Source of the DNA: Streptomyces flavochromogenes
GTDB taxonomy: Bacteria; Actinomycetota; Actinomycetes; Streptomycetales; Streptomycetaceae
Length of the DNA stretch: 64,000 nt
Direction: 5' to 3'
Assembly: GCF_000717595.1 (NCBI RefSeq)
Contig: NZ_JNZO01000002.1
Location: forward strand, 62,001-126,000
A model generated the notes under the pieces. It did no database searches. It was not told the DNA's origin and saw nothing but the letters and a program-made list of their open reading frames with translations. The position numbers were made by a program, and so were the translations under genes. This document shows positions 16,883-24,272 of this stretch, piece by piece. The stretch's first letter is position 1. Each line of letters begins with the position of its first letter.

Positions 16883-17812
16883 GTGAGTGACACACAGCAG
16901 GGCGGGGCGGTCGCGACGAGCGCGCCCCCGTCCGTCGACGACGGCCTGACCCCGGCCGCGCTCGCCGAGAAGTACGGGCTCTCGGTCAGCGGCGCCCGGC
17001 CCGGACTGTTCGAGTACGTCCGCGAGCTGTGGAGCCGCCGCCACTTCATCCTGGCCTTCTCCTCGGCGAAGCTGACCGCCCAGTACAGCCAGGCCAAGCT
17101 GGGCCAGGTCTGGCAGGTGGCGACCCCCCTGCTGAACGCCCTGGTCTACTACCTGATCTTCGGGCTCATCCTGGACGCCGGCCGCGGCATGACCAAGGAC
17201 GTCTACATCCCGTTCCTGGTCACCGGCATCTTCGTGTTCACCTTCACCCAGAGCTCGGTCATGGCCGGTGTCCGGGCGATCTCCGGGAATCTGGGCCTGG
17301 TCAGGGCCCTGCACTTCCCGCGGGCCTCCCTGCCGATCTCCTTCTCGCTCCAGCAGCTCCAGCAACTGCTGTTCTCGATGATCGTCCTCGTGGCCATCGC
17401 GATCGCCTTCGGCAGCTACCCGTCGGCCCGCTGGCTGCTCCTGCTCCCGGCGCTGTTCCTGCAGTTCGTGTTCAACGTCGGCCTGGCCATGATCATGGCG
17501 AGGATGGGCTCCAAGACGCCCGACCTCGCCCAGCTGATGCCGTTCGTGATGCGGACGTGGATGTACGCGTCCGGTGTGATGTTCTCGATCCAGACGATGC
17601 TCGCCGACAAGCCGGCCTGGATCGCCGACATCCTCATGTACAACCCGGCGGCCGTCTACATGGACCTCATCCGGTTCGCGCTGATCGACGGCTACGGCGC
17701 CGAGAACCTGCCGGCGCACGTCTGGATGACCGCGCTCGCCTGGGCCCTGGTCTTCGGCATCGGCGGCTTCGTCTACTTCTGGAAGGCCGAGGAGAGGTAC
17801 GGCCGTGGCTGA
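16883..17812 (+). CDS. ABC-2 type polysaccharide/teichoic acid exporter, membrane subunit
   Basis: 309 aa permease of the TagG/KpsM/Wzm type. A cytoplasmic N-terminus of about 60 residues (ending FEYVRELWSRRHFILAFSSAKL) leads to six transmembrane segments, with the family signature YSQAKLGQVWQVATPLLNA near residue 70. It exports lipid-linked glycopolymers across the cytoplasmic membrane together with the ATPase that overlaps it by eight bp. GTG start at 16883. Confidence 0.9.
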   Translation: MSDTQQGGAVATSAPPSVDDGLTPAALAEKYGLSVSGARPGLFEYVRELWSRRHFILAFSSAKLTAQYSQAKLGQVWQVATPLLNALVYYLIFGLILDAGRGMTKDVYIPFLVTGIFVFTFTQSSVMAGVRAISGNLGLVRALHFPRASLPISFSLQQLQQLLFSMIVLVAIAIAFGSYPSARWLLLLPALFLQFVFNVGLAMIMARMGSKTPDLAQLMPFVMRTWMYASGVMFSIQTMLADKPAWIADILMYNPAAVYMDLIRFALIDGYGAENLPAHVWMTALAWALVFGIGGFVYFWKAEERYGRG

Positions 17813-18602
17813 CACCGACACGAACATCAAGCGGTCCGACGTTCCCACCGTCATCTGCGACGACGTCCACATCGTCTACCGGGTCAACACCGGTGGCGGC
17901 GGCAAGGGCAGCGCCACGGCGGCGCTCAGCCGGATCGTCGGCCGCGGCAAGGCCGAGGTCAGCCGGGGCGTCCGCAAGGTCCACGCGGTCCGCGGCGTCA
18001 CCTTCACCGCCTACCGCGGCGAGGCCATCGGCCTCATCGGCTCCAACGGTTCCGGCAAGTCCACGCTCCTGCGCGCCGTCGCCGGGCTGCTCCCCACCGA
18101 GAGCGGCAAGGTCTACACGGACGGTCAGCCCTCGCTCCTGGGCGTCAACGCGGCCCTCATGAACGACCTCACCGGTGAGCGCAACGTGATCCTGGGCGGC
18201 CTCGCCATGGGCATGAGCCGCGAGGAGGTGCGCTCGCGGTACGACGGGATCGTCGACTTCTCCGGCATCAACGAGAAGGGCGACTTCATCAGCCTGCCCA
18301 TGCGCACGTACTCCTCCGGCATGGGCGCCCGGCTCCGCTTCGCCATCGCGGCCGCCAAGAACCACGACGTCCTGCTTATCGACGAGGCGCTGGCGACCGG
18401 TGACCGCAAGTTCCAGATCCGCTCCGAGGAGCGCATCCGCGAGCTCCGCAAGGAGGCCGGCACGGTCTTCCTGGTGAGCCACAGCAACAAGTCCATCCGG
18501 GACACCTGTGACCGGGTGCTCTGGCTGGAGAAGGGCCAGCTCCTGATGGACGGGCCCACGGACGAGGTCCTCAGGGCGTACGAGCGGGAGACCGCCCGCT
18601 GA
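17805..18602 (+). CDS. ABC transporter ATP-binding subunit, TagH-like
   Basis: 265 aa ATPase. Walker A is GSNGSGKSTLLRAVAG, the signature region is SSGMGARLRFAIA, Walker B is VLLIDEALATGD, followed by the LVSHSNKSI switch His. The degenerate signature (SSGM rather than LSGGQ) and short length are typical of TagH/Wzt-type exporters. It lacks the C-terminal extension that some TagH/Wzt proteins use for substrate recognition. It is the last gene of the operon, directly followed by a strong terminator. Confidence 0.92.
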   Translation: MADTDTNIKRSDVPTVICDDVHIVYRVNTGGGGKGSATAALSRIVGRGKAEVSRGVRKVHAVRGVTFTAYRGEAIGLIGSNGSGKSTLLRAVAGLLPTESGKVYTDGQPSLLGVNAALMNDLTGERNVILGGLAMGMSREEVRSRYDGIVDFSGINEKGDFISLPMRTYSSGMGARLRFAIAAAKNHDVLLIDEALATGDRKFQIRSEERIRELRKEAGTVFLVSHSNKSIRDTCDRVLWLEKGQLLMDGPTDEVLRAYERETAR

Positions 18603-18624
18603 TCTTCCGCGCCGTACCTTCGGG

Positions 18625-18653
18625 CCGCCCCCGCCGCTTTCCGGTGGGGGCGG
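18625..18653 (+). terminator. Intrinsic terminator of the glycopolymer operon
   Basis: CCGCCCCC (18625-18632) pairs with GGGGGCGG (18646-18653), extended inward by four pairs to a CTTTC loop: a 12-bp stem. It is followed by TTCCGTTTT, an unusually clear T-rich tail for Streptomyces. Confidence 0.85.
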
Positions 18654-18721
18654 TTCCGTTTTCCGCGCGTCGTGCCGTCACCCGGAATGTTCATGCTGGC
18701 AACATCGGGCAGGATGAGCCC

Positions 18722-19369
18722 ATGGCAGCGATCTCGGGGGGAAAGACCTACCACCACGGCGATCTGCGCAACGCGCTGATCTGCGCCGCCGTCGACCTCG
18801 CCACCGAGGGCGGCCCCGAACGGGTCGTCCTGCGCGAGGCGGCCCGCCGGGTGGGCGTCTCGCCCACCGCCGCCTACCGGCACTTCGACGGCCGCGGCGA
18901 ACTCCTCCGCACCGTCAGGACCCACGCCCGGTGCGTGCTCGCCGACGCCATGGAGCGCGCCGCGGGACGCGAGCCCGGGGCCGACGACCCCGCCCTCGCC
19001 GCGGAGCGCCGGCTCGCCGCCCTCTGCCGGGGGTACGTCGGCTTCGCCGTCGACCAGCCCGGCCTCTATCGGGCCGCGTTCTGCGTGCTCCGCCCGGACG
19101 GCACGGCCGGGGCGATGCCGGAGCGGCAGGTCCCCGAACCCGAGATCCGCGCCTTCACCCTGCTCCGGGACGCCATCGAGGGCCTCGCTCGCGTCGGCAC
19201 GCCGCGCCCGGCCGTCCGCCCCGCCGCCGGTGCCGCAGCGTGGTCGGCCGTGCACGGACTGTCACTTCTCCTGCTCGACGGGCCTCTTCGGCGCCTCCCC
19301 GCACAGCGCAGGAACGCCGTCGTCGAGACCACCCTCGCCATGGTCGTCTCCGGCACGCGCGCCCTCTGA
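18722..19369 (+). CDS. TetR/AcrR family regulator
   Basis: 215 aa repressor-type protein. The N-terminal HTH is YHHGDLRNALICAAVDLATEGG ... LREAARRVGVSPTAAYRHF; the ligand-binding half contains a TetR_C-type segment (YVGFAVDQPGLYRAAF). The ATG at 18722 was preferred over a longer frame from 18644 because the earlier part overlaps the terminator hairpin. It lies 250 bp upstream of the hopanoid operon on the same strand and might regulate it; a 12-bp palindrome in that gap is a candidate site. Confidence 0.88.
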   Translation: MAAISGGKTYHHGDLRNALICAAVDLATEGGPERVVLREAARRVGVSPTAAYRHFDGRGELLRTVRTHARCVLADAMERAAGREPGADDPALAAERRLAALCRGYVGFAVDQPGLYRAAFCVLRPDGTAGAMPERQVPEPEIRAFTLLRDAIEGLARVGTPRPAVRPAAGAAAWSAVHGLSLLLLDGPLRRLPAQRRNAVVETTLAMVVSGTRAL

Positions 19370-19463
19370 CCTCCACGGAAGCCGAACTGCCTTGCGGTGC
19401 CGCAGGGTTGACGACTCGTACGGGTGACGCCGGGGACGCCTCGCACCCCGGAATGGCGACGGC

Positions 19464-19475
19464 CGTCGTACGACG
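19464..19475. promoter_or_regulatory. 12-bp palindrome upstream of the hopanoid operon
   Basis: CGTCGTACGACG is a perfect palindrome lying about 150 bp before the first hopanoid ORF and about 95 bp after the TetR gene. It could be a regulator-binding site; function is unproven. Confidence 0.35.
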
Positions 19476-19622
19476 TAAGCTGGACCGGTCTGTTTCGCGG
19501 CAAGTAGGGCGATACCCCACGACCATCGGGCCTCCGGGCGACGGCTCTACGGGCAGGGGTCGGCGGCGTGTCCGAAATAGGATGGATTGACTCGGCAGTG
19601 TAGAACGGGAGACGTGACGGCC

Positions 19623-19685
19623 ATGACGCAGAATCTCCAGCTCCACGAGGGTCTCGCCGTCCCTCCGTCGGGCAGTGACCTGTGA
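19623..19685 (+). CDS. Possible 20-aa ORF translationally coupled to hpnC
   Basis: ATG at 19623 (or the in-frame GTG at 19614) opens a short frame, MTQNLQLHEGLAVPPSGSDL, whose TGA overlaps the GTG start of hpnC. GGGAG lies upstream. Such an arrangement would couple hpnC translation to this ORF. It may be a leader or simply a ribosome-delivery device; no family is recognised. Confidence 0.4.
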   Translation: MTQNLQLHEGLAVPPSGSDL

Positions 19686-20593
19686 CGGAAACCCGGCAGG
19701 CGCGCATCGACGCCTCCTCGCGCACCACCCTCGGCAAGGCCGCGGACGAGAACTTCCCCGTGGCTCCCTTCTTCCTGCCCCGGGCCTGGCGCGACGACCT
19801 GATGGCGGTCTACGGCTTCGCCCGCCTCGTCGACGACATCGGGGACGGCGACCTCGCCCCCGGCGGGGCCGACGCCCGTCACCTCGGCCTCGACCCGGCG
19901 ACGGCACAGGACCGGCTCTCCTTCCTCGACGCCTTCGAGGCCGACCTCCGCCGCGTGTTCGACGGCACCCCCCGCCACCCCCTCCTGCAGGGCCTCCTGC
20001 CGACCGTGCGCAGGTGCGGGCTCACCCCCGAGCCGTTCCTCGGCCTGATCGCCGCCAACCGCCAGGACCAGCAGGTCGGCCGCTACGAGACGTACGACGA
20101 CCTCCTCGCGTACTGCGAACTCTCCGCCAACCCCGTCGGGCGGCTCGTCCTCGCCATCACCGGCACCGACACCCCCGAGCGGATCAGGCGCTCCGACGAG
20201 ATCTGCACCGCCCTCCAGATCGTCGAGCACCTCCAGGACGTCGCCGAGGACCTCGGCAACGACCGCGTCTACCTCCCCGCCGAGGACCTCAAGCGGTTCC
20301 ACGTCACCGAGAGCGACCTCGCCCTGCCCACCGCCGGCGCCTCCGTCCGCGCCCTGATCGCCTTCGAGGCCGGGCGGGCCCGCGACCTGCTCCACGCGGG
20401 CGCCCCGCTCGTCGGCAGCGTCCACGGCCGGCTCCGCCTCCTCCTGGCGGGCTTCACCGCCGGAGGGCTCGCGGCACTCGACGCGATCACCGACGCCGGA
20501 TACGACGTGCTGACCGGCCCACCGAAAGCCACCAAGCCGAGCCTGATGCGCCAGGCGGGAGCGGTTCTGCTCCGGGCGCGGAGAGAGGGGTGA
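19682..20593 (+). CDS. hpnC: Squalene synthase subunit HpnC
   Basis: 303 aa trans-isoprenyl diphosphate synthase-like protein. The first Asp-rich region is VDDIGDGDL (D51-D55) and the second is EDLGNDRVYLP around residue 190. HpnC, HpnD and HpnE together make squalene from two farnesyl diphosphates through presqualene diphosphate and hydroxysqualene; HpnC converts presqualene diphosphate to hydroxysqualene. The start is the GTG overlapping the small upstream ORF, and it overlaps hpnD at GTGA. First enzyme gene of the hopanoid operon. Confidence 0.93.
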   Translation: MTETRQARIDASSRTTLGKAADENFPVAPFFLPRAWRDDLMAVYGFARLVDDIGDGDLAPGGADARHLGLDPATAQDRLSFLDAFEADLRRVFDGTPRHPLLQGLLPTVRRCGLTPEPFLGLIAANRQDQQVGRYETYDDLLAYCELSANPVGRLVLAITGTDTPERIRRSDEICTALQIVEHLQDVAEDLGNDRVYLPAEDLKRFHVTESDLALPTAGASVRALIAFEAGRARDLLHAGAPLVGSVHGRLRLLLAGFTAGGLAALDAITDAGYDVLTGPPKATKPSLMRQAGAVLLRARREG

Positions 20594-21540
20594 GCGCGAC
20601 CGTGGAGGCACAGCCCCAGCCGTCCGCACCGGTACAGGCCGCCTACAGCTACTGCGAGGCGGTCACCGGACAGCAGGCACGGAACTTCGCCTACGGAATC
20701 CGGCTGCTGCCGACCGAGAAGCGCCAGGCGATGTCCGCGCTGTACGCGTTCTCCCGACGCGTCGACGACATCGGCGACGGCACCCTCGCGCCCGAGGCCA
20801 AGCAGGAACGCCTGGAGGCCACCCGCGAGCTGCTCGACCGGGTCCGCGCCGGGAAGATCGACGAGGACGACACCGACCCGGTCGCCGTCGCCCTCGCCGA
20901 CTCGGCCCGCCGATTCCCCATCCCGCTCGGCGGACTCGACGAACTCATCGACGGCGTCCTCATGGACGTGCACGGCGCGCGCTACGAGACCTGGGACGAC
21001 CTCAAGGTCTACTGCCGCTGCGTCGCCGGGGCGATCGGCCGGATCTCCCTCGGCGTCTTCGGCACCCAGCCCGGCGCCACGGGCGCCGACCGCGCCCCCG
21101 AGTACGCCGACACCCTGGGCCTCGCGCTCCAACTCACCAACATCCTCAGGGACGTACGCGAGGATGCCGGGAACGGGCGGACCTATCTGCCCGCCGACGA
21201 CCTCGCCAAGTTCGGCTGCGGTGACGGCTTCGGAAGCGAGAAGCCGCCCGCCGGCGCCGACTTCGCGGGGCTCGTCCACTTCGAAGTGCGGCGCGCCCGC
21301 GCCCTGTTCGCCGAGGGCTACCGGCTGCTGCCGATGCTCGACCGGCGCAGCGGCGCCTGTGTGGCCGCCATGGCCGGCATCTACCGTCGTCTCCTCGACC
21401 GGATCGAACGCGACCCCGAGGCCGTGCTGCGCGGCCGCGTCTCGCTGCCGGGCCGGGAGAAGGCATATGTCGCGGTGCGCGGCCTCTCCGGCCTGGACAC
21501 CCGCACCGTCGCCCGGCGCACCGTCAGGAGGCGTGCCTGA
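20590..21540 (+). CDS. hpnD: Presqualene diphosphate synthase HpnD
   Basis: 316 aa paralogue of HpnC. It has AYSYCEAVTGQQARNFAYG at the N-terminus, the first Asp-rich motif RRVDDIGDG (near residue 58), and the second LTNILRDVREDAGNGRTYLP (near residue 185). It condenses two farnesyl diphosphates to presqualene diphosphate. Longer and closer to the classical squalene/phytoene synthases than HpnC. Coupled to hpnC by a GTGA overlap and to the following small ORF by TGATG. Confidence 0.93.
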   Translation: MSATVEAQPQPSAPVQAAYSYCEAVTGQQARNFAYGIRLLPTEKRQAMSALYAFSRRVDDIGDGTLAPEAKQERLEATRELLDRVRAGKIDEDDTDPVAVALADSARRFPIPLGGLDELIDGVLMDVHGARYETWDDLKVYCRCVAGAIGRISLGVFGTQPGATGADRAPEYADTLGLALQLTNILRDVREDAGNGRTYLPADDLAKFGCGDGFGSEKPPAGADFAGLVHFEVRRARALFAEGYRLLPMLDRRSGACVAAMAGIYRRLLDRIERDPEAVLRGRVSLPGREKAYVAVRGLSGLDTRTVARRTVRRRA

Positions 21541-21671
21541 TGCCTCCGCGCACCGCCACCGCCGCCCGCCGGGCAACCCCGGGCACCGCACCGGCGTCCC
21601 TGCCGTGGGCGGCCCGGGCCATGACGACCCCGACCGCGATGATCCCGACGACCCGAACGGAGGCCGTGTGA
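21540..21671 (+). CDS. Small protein between hpnD and hpnE (DUF6380-like)
   Basis: 43-codon ORF starting at the ATG inside the hpnD stop (TGATG) and ending at a TGA that overlaps the hpnE GTG start, so it is fully integrated into the translational coupling of the operon. The sequence (ARRATPGTAPASLPWAARAM in the middle) resembles what I remember of DUF6380, small Ala/Arg-rich proteins found at this position in Streptomyces. It has no membrane segment or Cys. Function is unknown. Confidence 0.55.
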   Translation: MPPRTATAARRATPGTAPASLPWAARAMTTPTAMIPTTRTEAV

Positions 21672-23068
21672 CCCACGAAGGAACCGAGCAGCACGCCCGG
21701 AAGCCCCACGCCGTGGTCGTCGGCGGCGGGCTCGCCGGCATCACCGCGGCGCTCCAGCTCGCCGAGGCCGGCGTCGGCGTCACCCTGCTCGAAGGCCGGC
21801 CCCGGCTCGGCGGCCTGGCCTTCTCCTTCCGCCGGGGCGACCTCACCGTCGACAACGGCCAGCACGTCTACCTGCGCTGCTGCACCGCCTACCGCTGGTT
21901 CCTCGACCGGGTCGACGCCGCCCGGCTCGCCCCGCTGCAGGACCGTCTGGACGTCCCCGTCCTCGACGTCGGCCACCCGCGCGGGCCGAGGCTCGGCCGG
22001 ATCCGCCGCGACAACCTCCCCGTACCGCTGCACCTGGCGCGCAGCCTCGCGACGTACCCGCACCTCTCGCTCGCCGAGCGGGCCTCCGTCGGCCGGGCCG
22101 CGCTCGCCCTGAGGAAGCTCGACCCCGCCGACCCGGCGCTCGACGGCATCGACTTCGCCACCTGGCTCGGCCGGCACGGCCAGTCCCCGCGGACCGTCGA
22201 CGCCCTCTGGGACCTGGTCGGCATCCCCACCCTCAACGCCCCCGCCCCGCAGGCCTCCATGGGGCTGGCCGCGATGGTCTTCAAGACCGGTCTCCTCTCC
22301 GAGCCCGGTGCCGCCGACATCGGCTGGGCACACGTCCCGCTCGGCGAACTCCACGACACCCGGGCCGCGAAGGAGCTCGACGCCCTCGGGGTGCGCACCG
22401 CGCTCCGGACCAAGGCCGAGCGGATCTCCCGTACCGATGACGGGCGTTGGGCCGTCGACGTACCCGGCGAGACGCTCGTCGCGGACGCCGTCGTCCTCGC
22501 CGTACCGCAGGAGGAGACCCACGGCCTGCTGCCCGAGGGCGCCCTCGACGACCCCGACCGGCTCCTCGACATCGCCACCGCGCCCATCCTCAACCTGCAC
22601 GTGATCTACGACCGCAAGGTGCTGAAGCGGCCGTTCTTCACCGCTCTCGGCTCCCCGGTGCAGTGGGTCTTCGACCGCACGGACTCCTCCGGGCTCACCG
22701 GCGAGGGCCAGTACCTCGCCGTCTCCCAGTCCGCCGCCCAGGACGAGATCGACGAGACCGTCGCCGCCCTGCGCGCCAGGTACCTCCCGGAGATGGAGCG
22801 GCTGCTGCCCGCCGCGCGCGGCGCCGGGATCCGCGACTTCTTCGTCACCAGGGAGCGGACGGCCACGTTCGCCCCCACCCCGGGCGTCGGCCGGCTCCGC
22901 CCCGGCGCCCGCACCCAGGCACCGGGGCTCTTCCTGGCCGGGGCCTGGACCGCCACCGGCTGGCCCGCGACCATGGAGGGTGCCGTCCGCAGTGGTTTCA
23001 GCGCCGCGGGTGCCGCGCTCTCCGCCCTCGGCCGCCGCCATGACCATCCGCTGCAGGAGGCGGCATGA
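21668..23068 (+). CDS. hpnE: Hydroxysqualene dehydroxylase HpnE
   Basis: 466 aa FAD-dependent amine-oxidase-fold enzyme. The dinucleotide motif is VVVGGGLAGITAALQLAEAG near residue 18, followed by LEGRPRLGG; the C-terminal FAD signature is LFLAGAWTATGWPATMEGAV. HpnE reduces hydroxysqualene to squalene, completing the three-enzyme squalene pathway. GTG start at 21668; its stop overlaps the next gene start (ATGA). Confidence 0.93.
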   Translation: MTHEGTEQHARKPHAVVVGGGLAGITAALQLAEAGVGVTLLEGRPRLGGLAFSFRRGDLTVDNGQHVYLRCCTAYRWFLDRVDAARLAPLQDRLDVPVLDVGHPRGPRLGRIRRDNLPVPLHLARSLATYPHLSLAERASVGRAALALRKLDPADPALDGIDFATWLGRHGQSPRTVDALWDLVGIPTLNAPAPQASMGLAAMVFKTGLLSEPGAADIGWAHVPLGELHDTRAAKELDALGVRTALRTKAERISRTDDGRWAVDVPGETLVADAVVLAVPQEETHGLLPEGALDDPDRLLDIATAPILNLHVIYDRKVLKRPFFTALGSPVQWVFDRTDSSGLTGEGQYLAVSQSAAQDEIDETVAALRARYLPEMERLLPAARGAGIRDFFVTRERTATFAPTPGVGRLRPGARTQAPGLFLAGAWTATGWPATMEGAVRSGFSAAGAALSALGRRHDHPLQEAA

Positions 23069-24165
23069 GTGTGATTACCGGAACAAGAGGAGAGACCGTG
23101 CCGACTGTGCCGCCGGGTCATCCGGCCGTCGACACCGCGGACGTGTCCGCACTGCTGGAGCGGGGGCGGACCCTGTCCACCCCCGTACTGCGGGCGGCCG
23201 TCGACCGCCTCGCACCGCCCATGGACACCGTGGCCGCCTACCACTTCGGCTGGATCGACGCGCAGGGCAACCCCACGGAGGGGGACAGCGGCAAGGCCGT
23301 CCGCCCCGCGCTCGCCCTGCTGTCGGCCGAGGCCGCGGGCGTCGCCCCCGAGGTCGGGATCCCCGGGGCCGTCGCCGTGGAGCTCGTCCACAACTTCTCG
23401 CTGCTGCACGACGACCTGATGGACGGGGACGAGCAGCGCCGCCACCGCGACACGGTGTGGAAGGTGCACGGCCCCGCACAGGCCATCCTGGTCGGCGACG
23501 CCCTGTTCGCCCTGGCCAACGAGATCCTGCTGGAGCTCGGCACGGTGGAGGCCGGCCGGGCGACCCGCCGGCTCACCACCGCGAGCCGCAAGCTCATCGA
23601 CGGCCAGGCCCAGGACATCTCCTACGAGCACCGCGAGCGGGTCACCGTCGAGGAGTGCCTGGAGATGGAGGGCAACAAGACCGGCGCCCTGCTCGCCTGC
23701 GCGGTCTCCATCGGTGCCGTCCTCGGCGGGGCGGACGACCGCACCGCCGACAAGCTGGAGGAGTACGGGTACCACCTCGGGCTCGCCTTCCAGGCCGTCG
23801 ACGACCTGCTCGGCATCTGGGGCGACCCGGAGGCCACCGGCAAGCAGACCTGGAGCGACCTGCGCCAGCGCAAGAAGTCCCTGCCTGTCGTCGCCGCCCT
23901 CGCCGCCGAAGGGCCCGCATCCGAGCGGCTCGGCGAACTGCTCGCCGCGGACGCCAAGTCCAACGACTTCGACTCCTTCTCCGAGGAGGAGTTCGCCACC
24001 CGCGCGGCCCTCATCGAGGAGGCCGGAGGCCGCGATTGGACCTCCCAGGAGGCCCGCCGCCAGCACGCGATCGCGATCGAGGCACTCGACGAGGTCGACA
24101 TGCCCGCCCGGGTGCGGGCGCAGCTCGTCGCGCTGGCCGACTTCGTGGTCGTACGGAAGAGATGA
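23065..24165 (+). CDS. Polyprenyl (farnesyl) diphosphate synthase
   Basis: 366 aa all-helical prenyltransferase. The first Asp-rich motif is LLHDDLMDGD near residue 115, the second is VDDLLGIWGDPEATGKQ near 250, and GNKTGALLACA precedes it. In this operon it most likely supplies farnesyl diphosphate for HpnD; chain length cannot be proven from sequence. The ATG overlaps the hpnE stop. It is followed by a 107-bp gap before shc containing GC-rich inverted segments (about 24193-24226), which might tune expression of shc. Confidence 0.9.
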   Translation: MSVITGTRGETVPTVPPGHPAVDTADVSALLERGRTLSTPVLRAAVDRLAPPMDTVAAYHFGWIDAQGNPTEGDSGKAVRPALALLSAEAAGVAPEVGIPGAVAVELVHNFSLLHDDLMDGDEQRRHRDTVWKVHGPAQAILVGDALFALANEILLELGTVEAGRATRRLTTASRKLIDGQAQDISYEHRERVTVEECLEMEGNKTGALLACAVSIGAVLGGADDRTADKLEEYGYHLGLAFQAVDDLLGIWGDPEATGKQTWSDLRQRKKSLPVVAALAAEGPASERLGELLAADAKSNDFDSFSEEEFATRAALIEEAGGRDWTSQEARRQHAIAIEALDEVDMPARVRAQLVALADFVVVRKR

Positions 24166-24272
24166 TCACCATCACCCTGATATGAGTTCGCGGTCGCCGG
24201 CCGGTGCCACCCGGCGCCGGCCGACGGCAGACCCGTAGAAGCAGAAGTAACCGACTGCGCAAAGGGGAAGCC

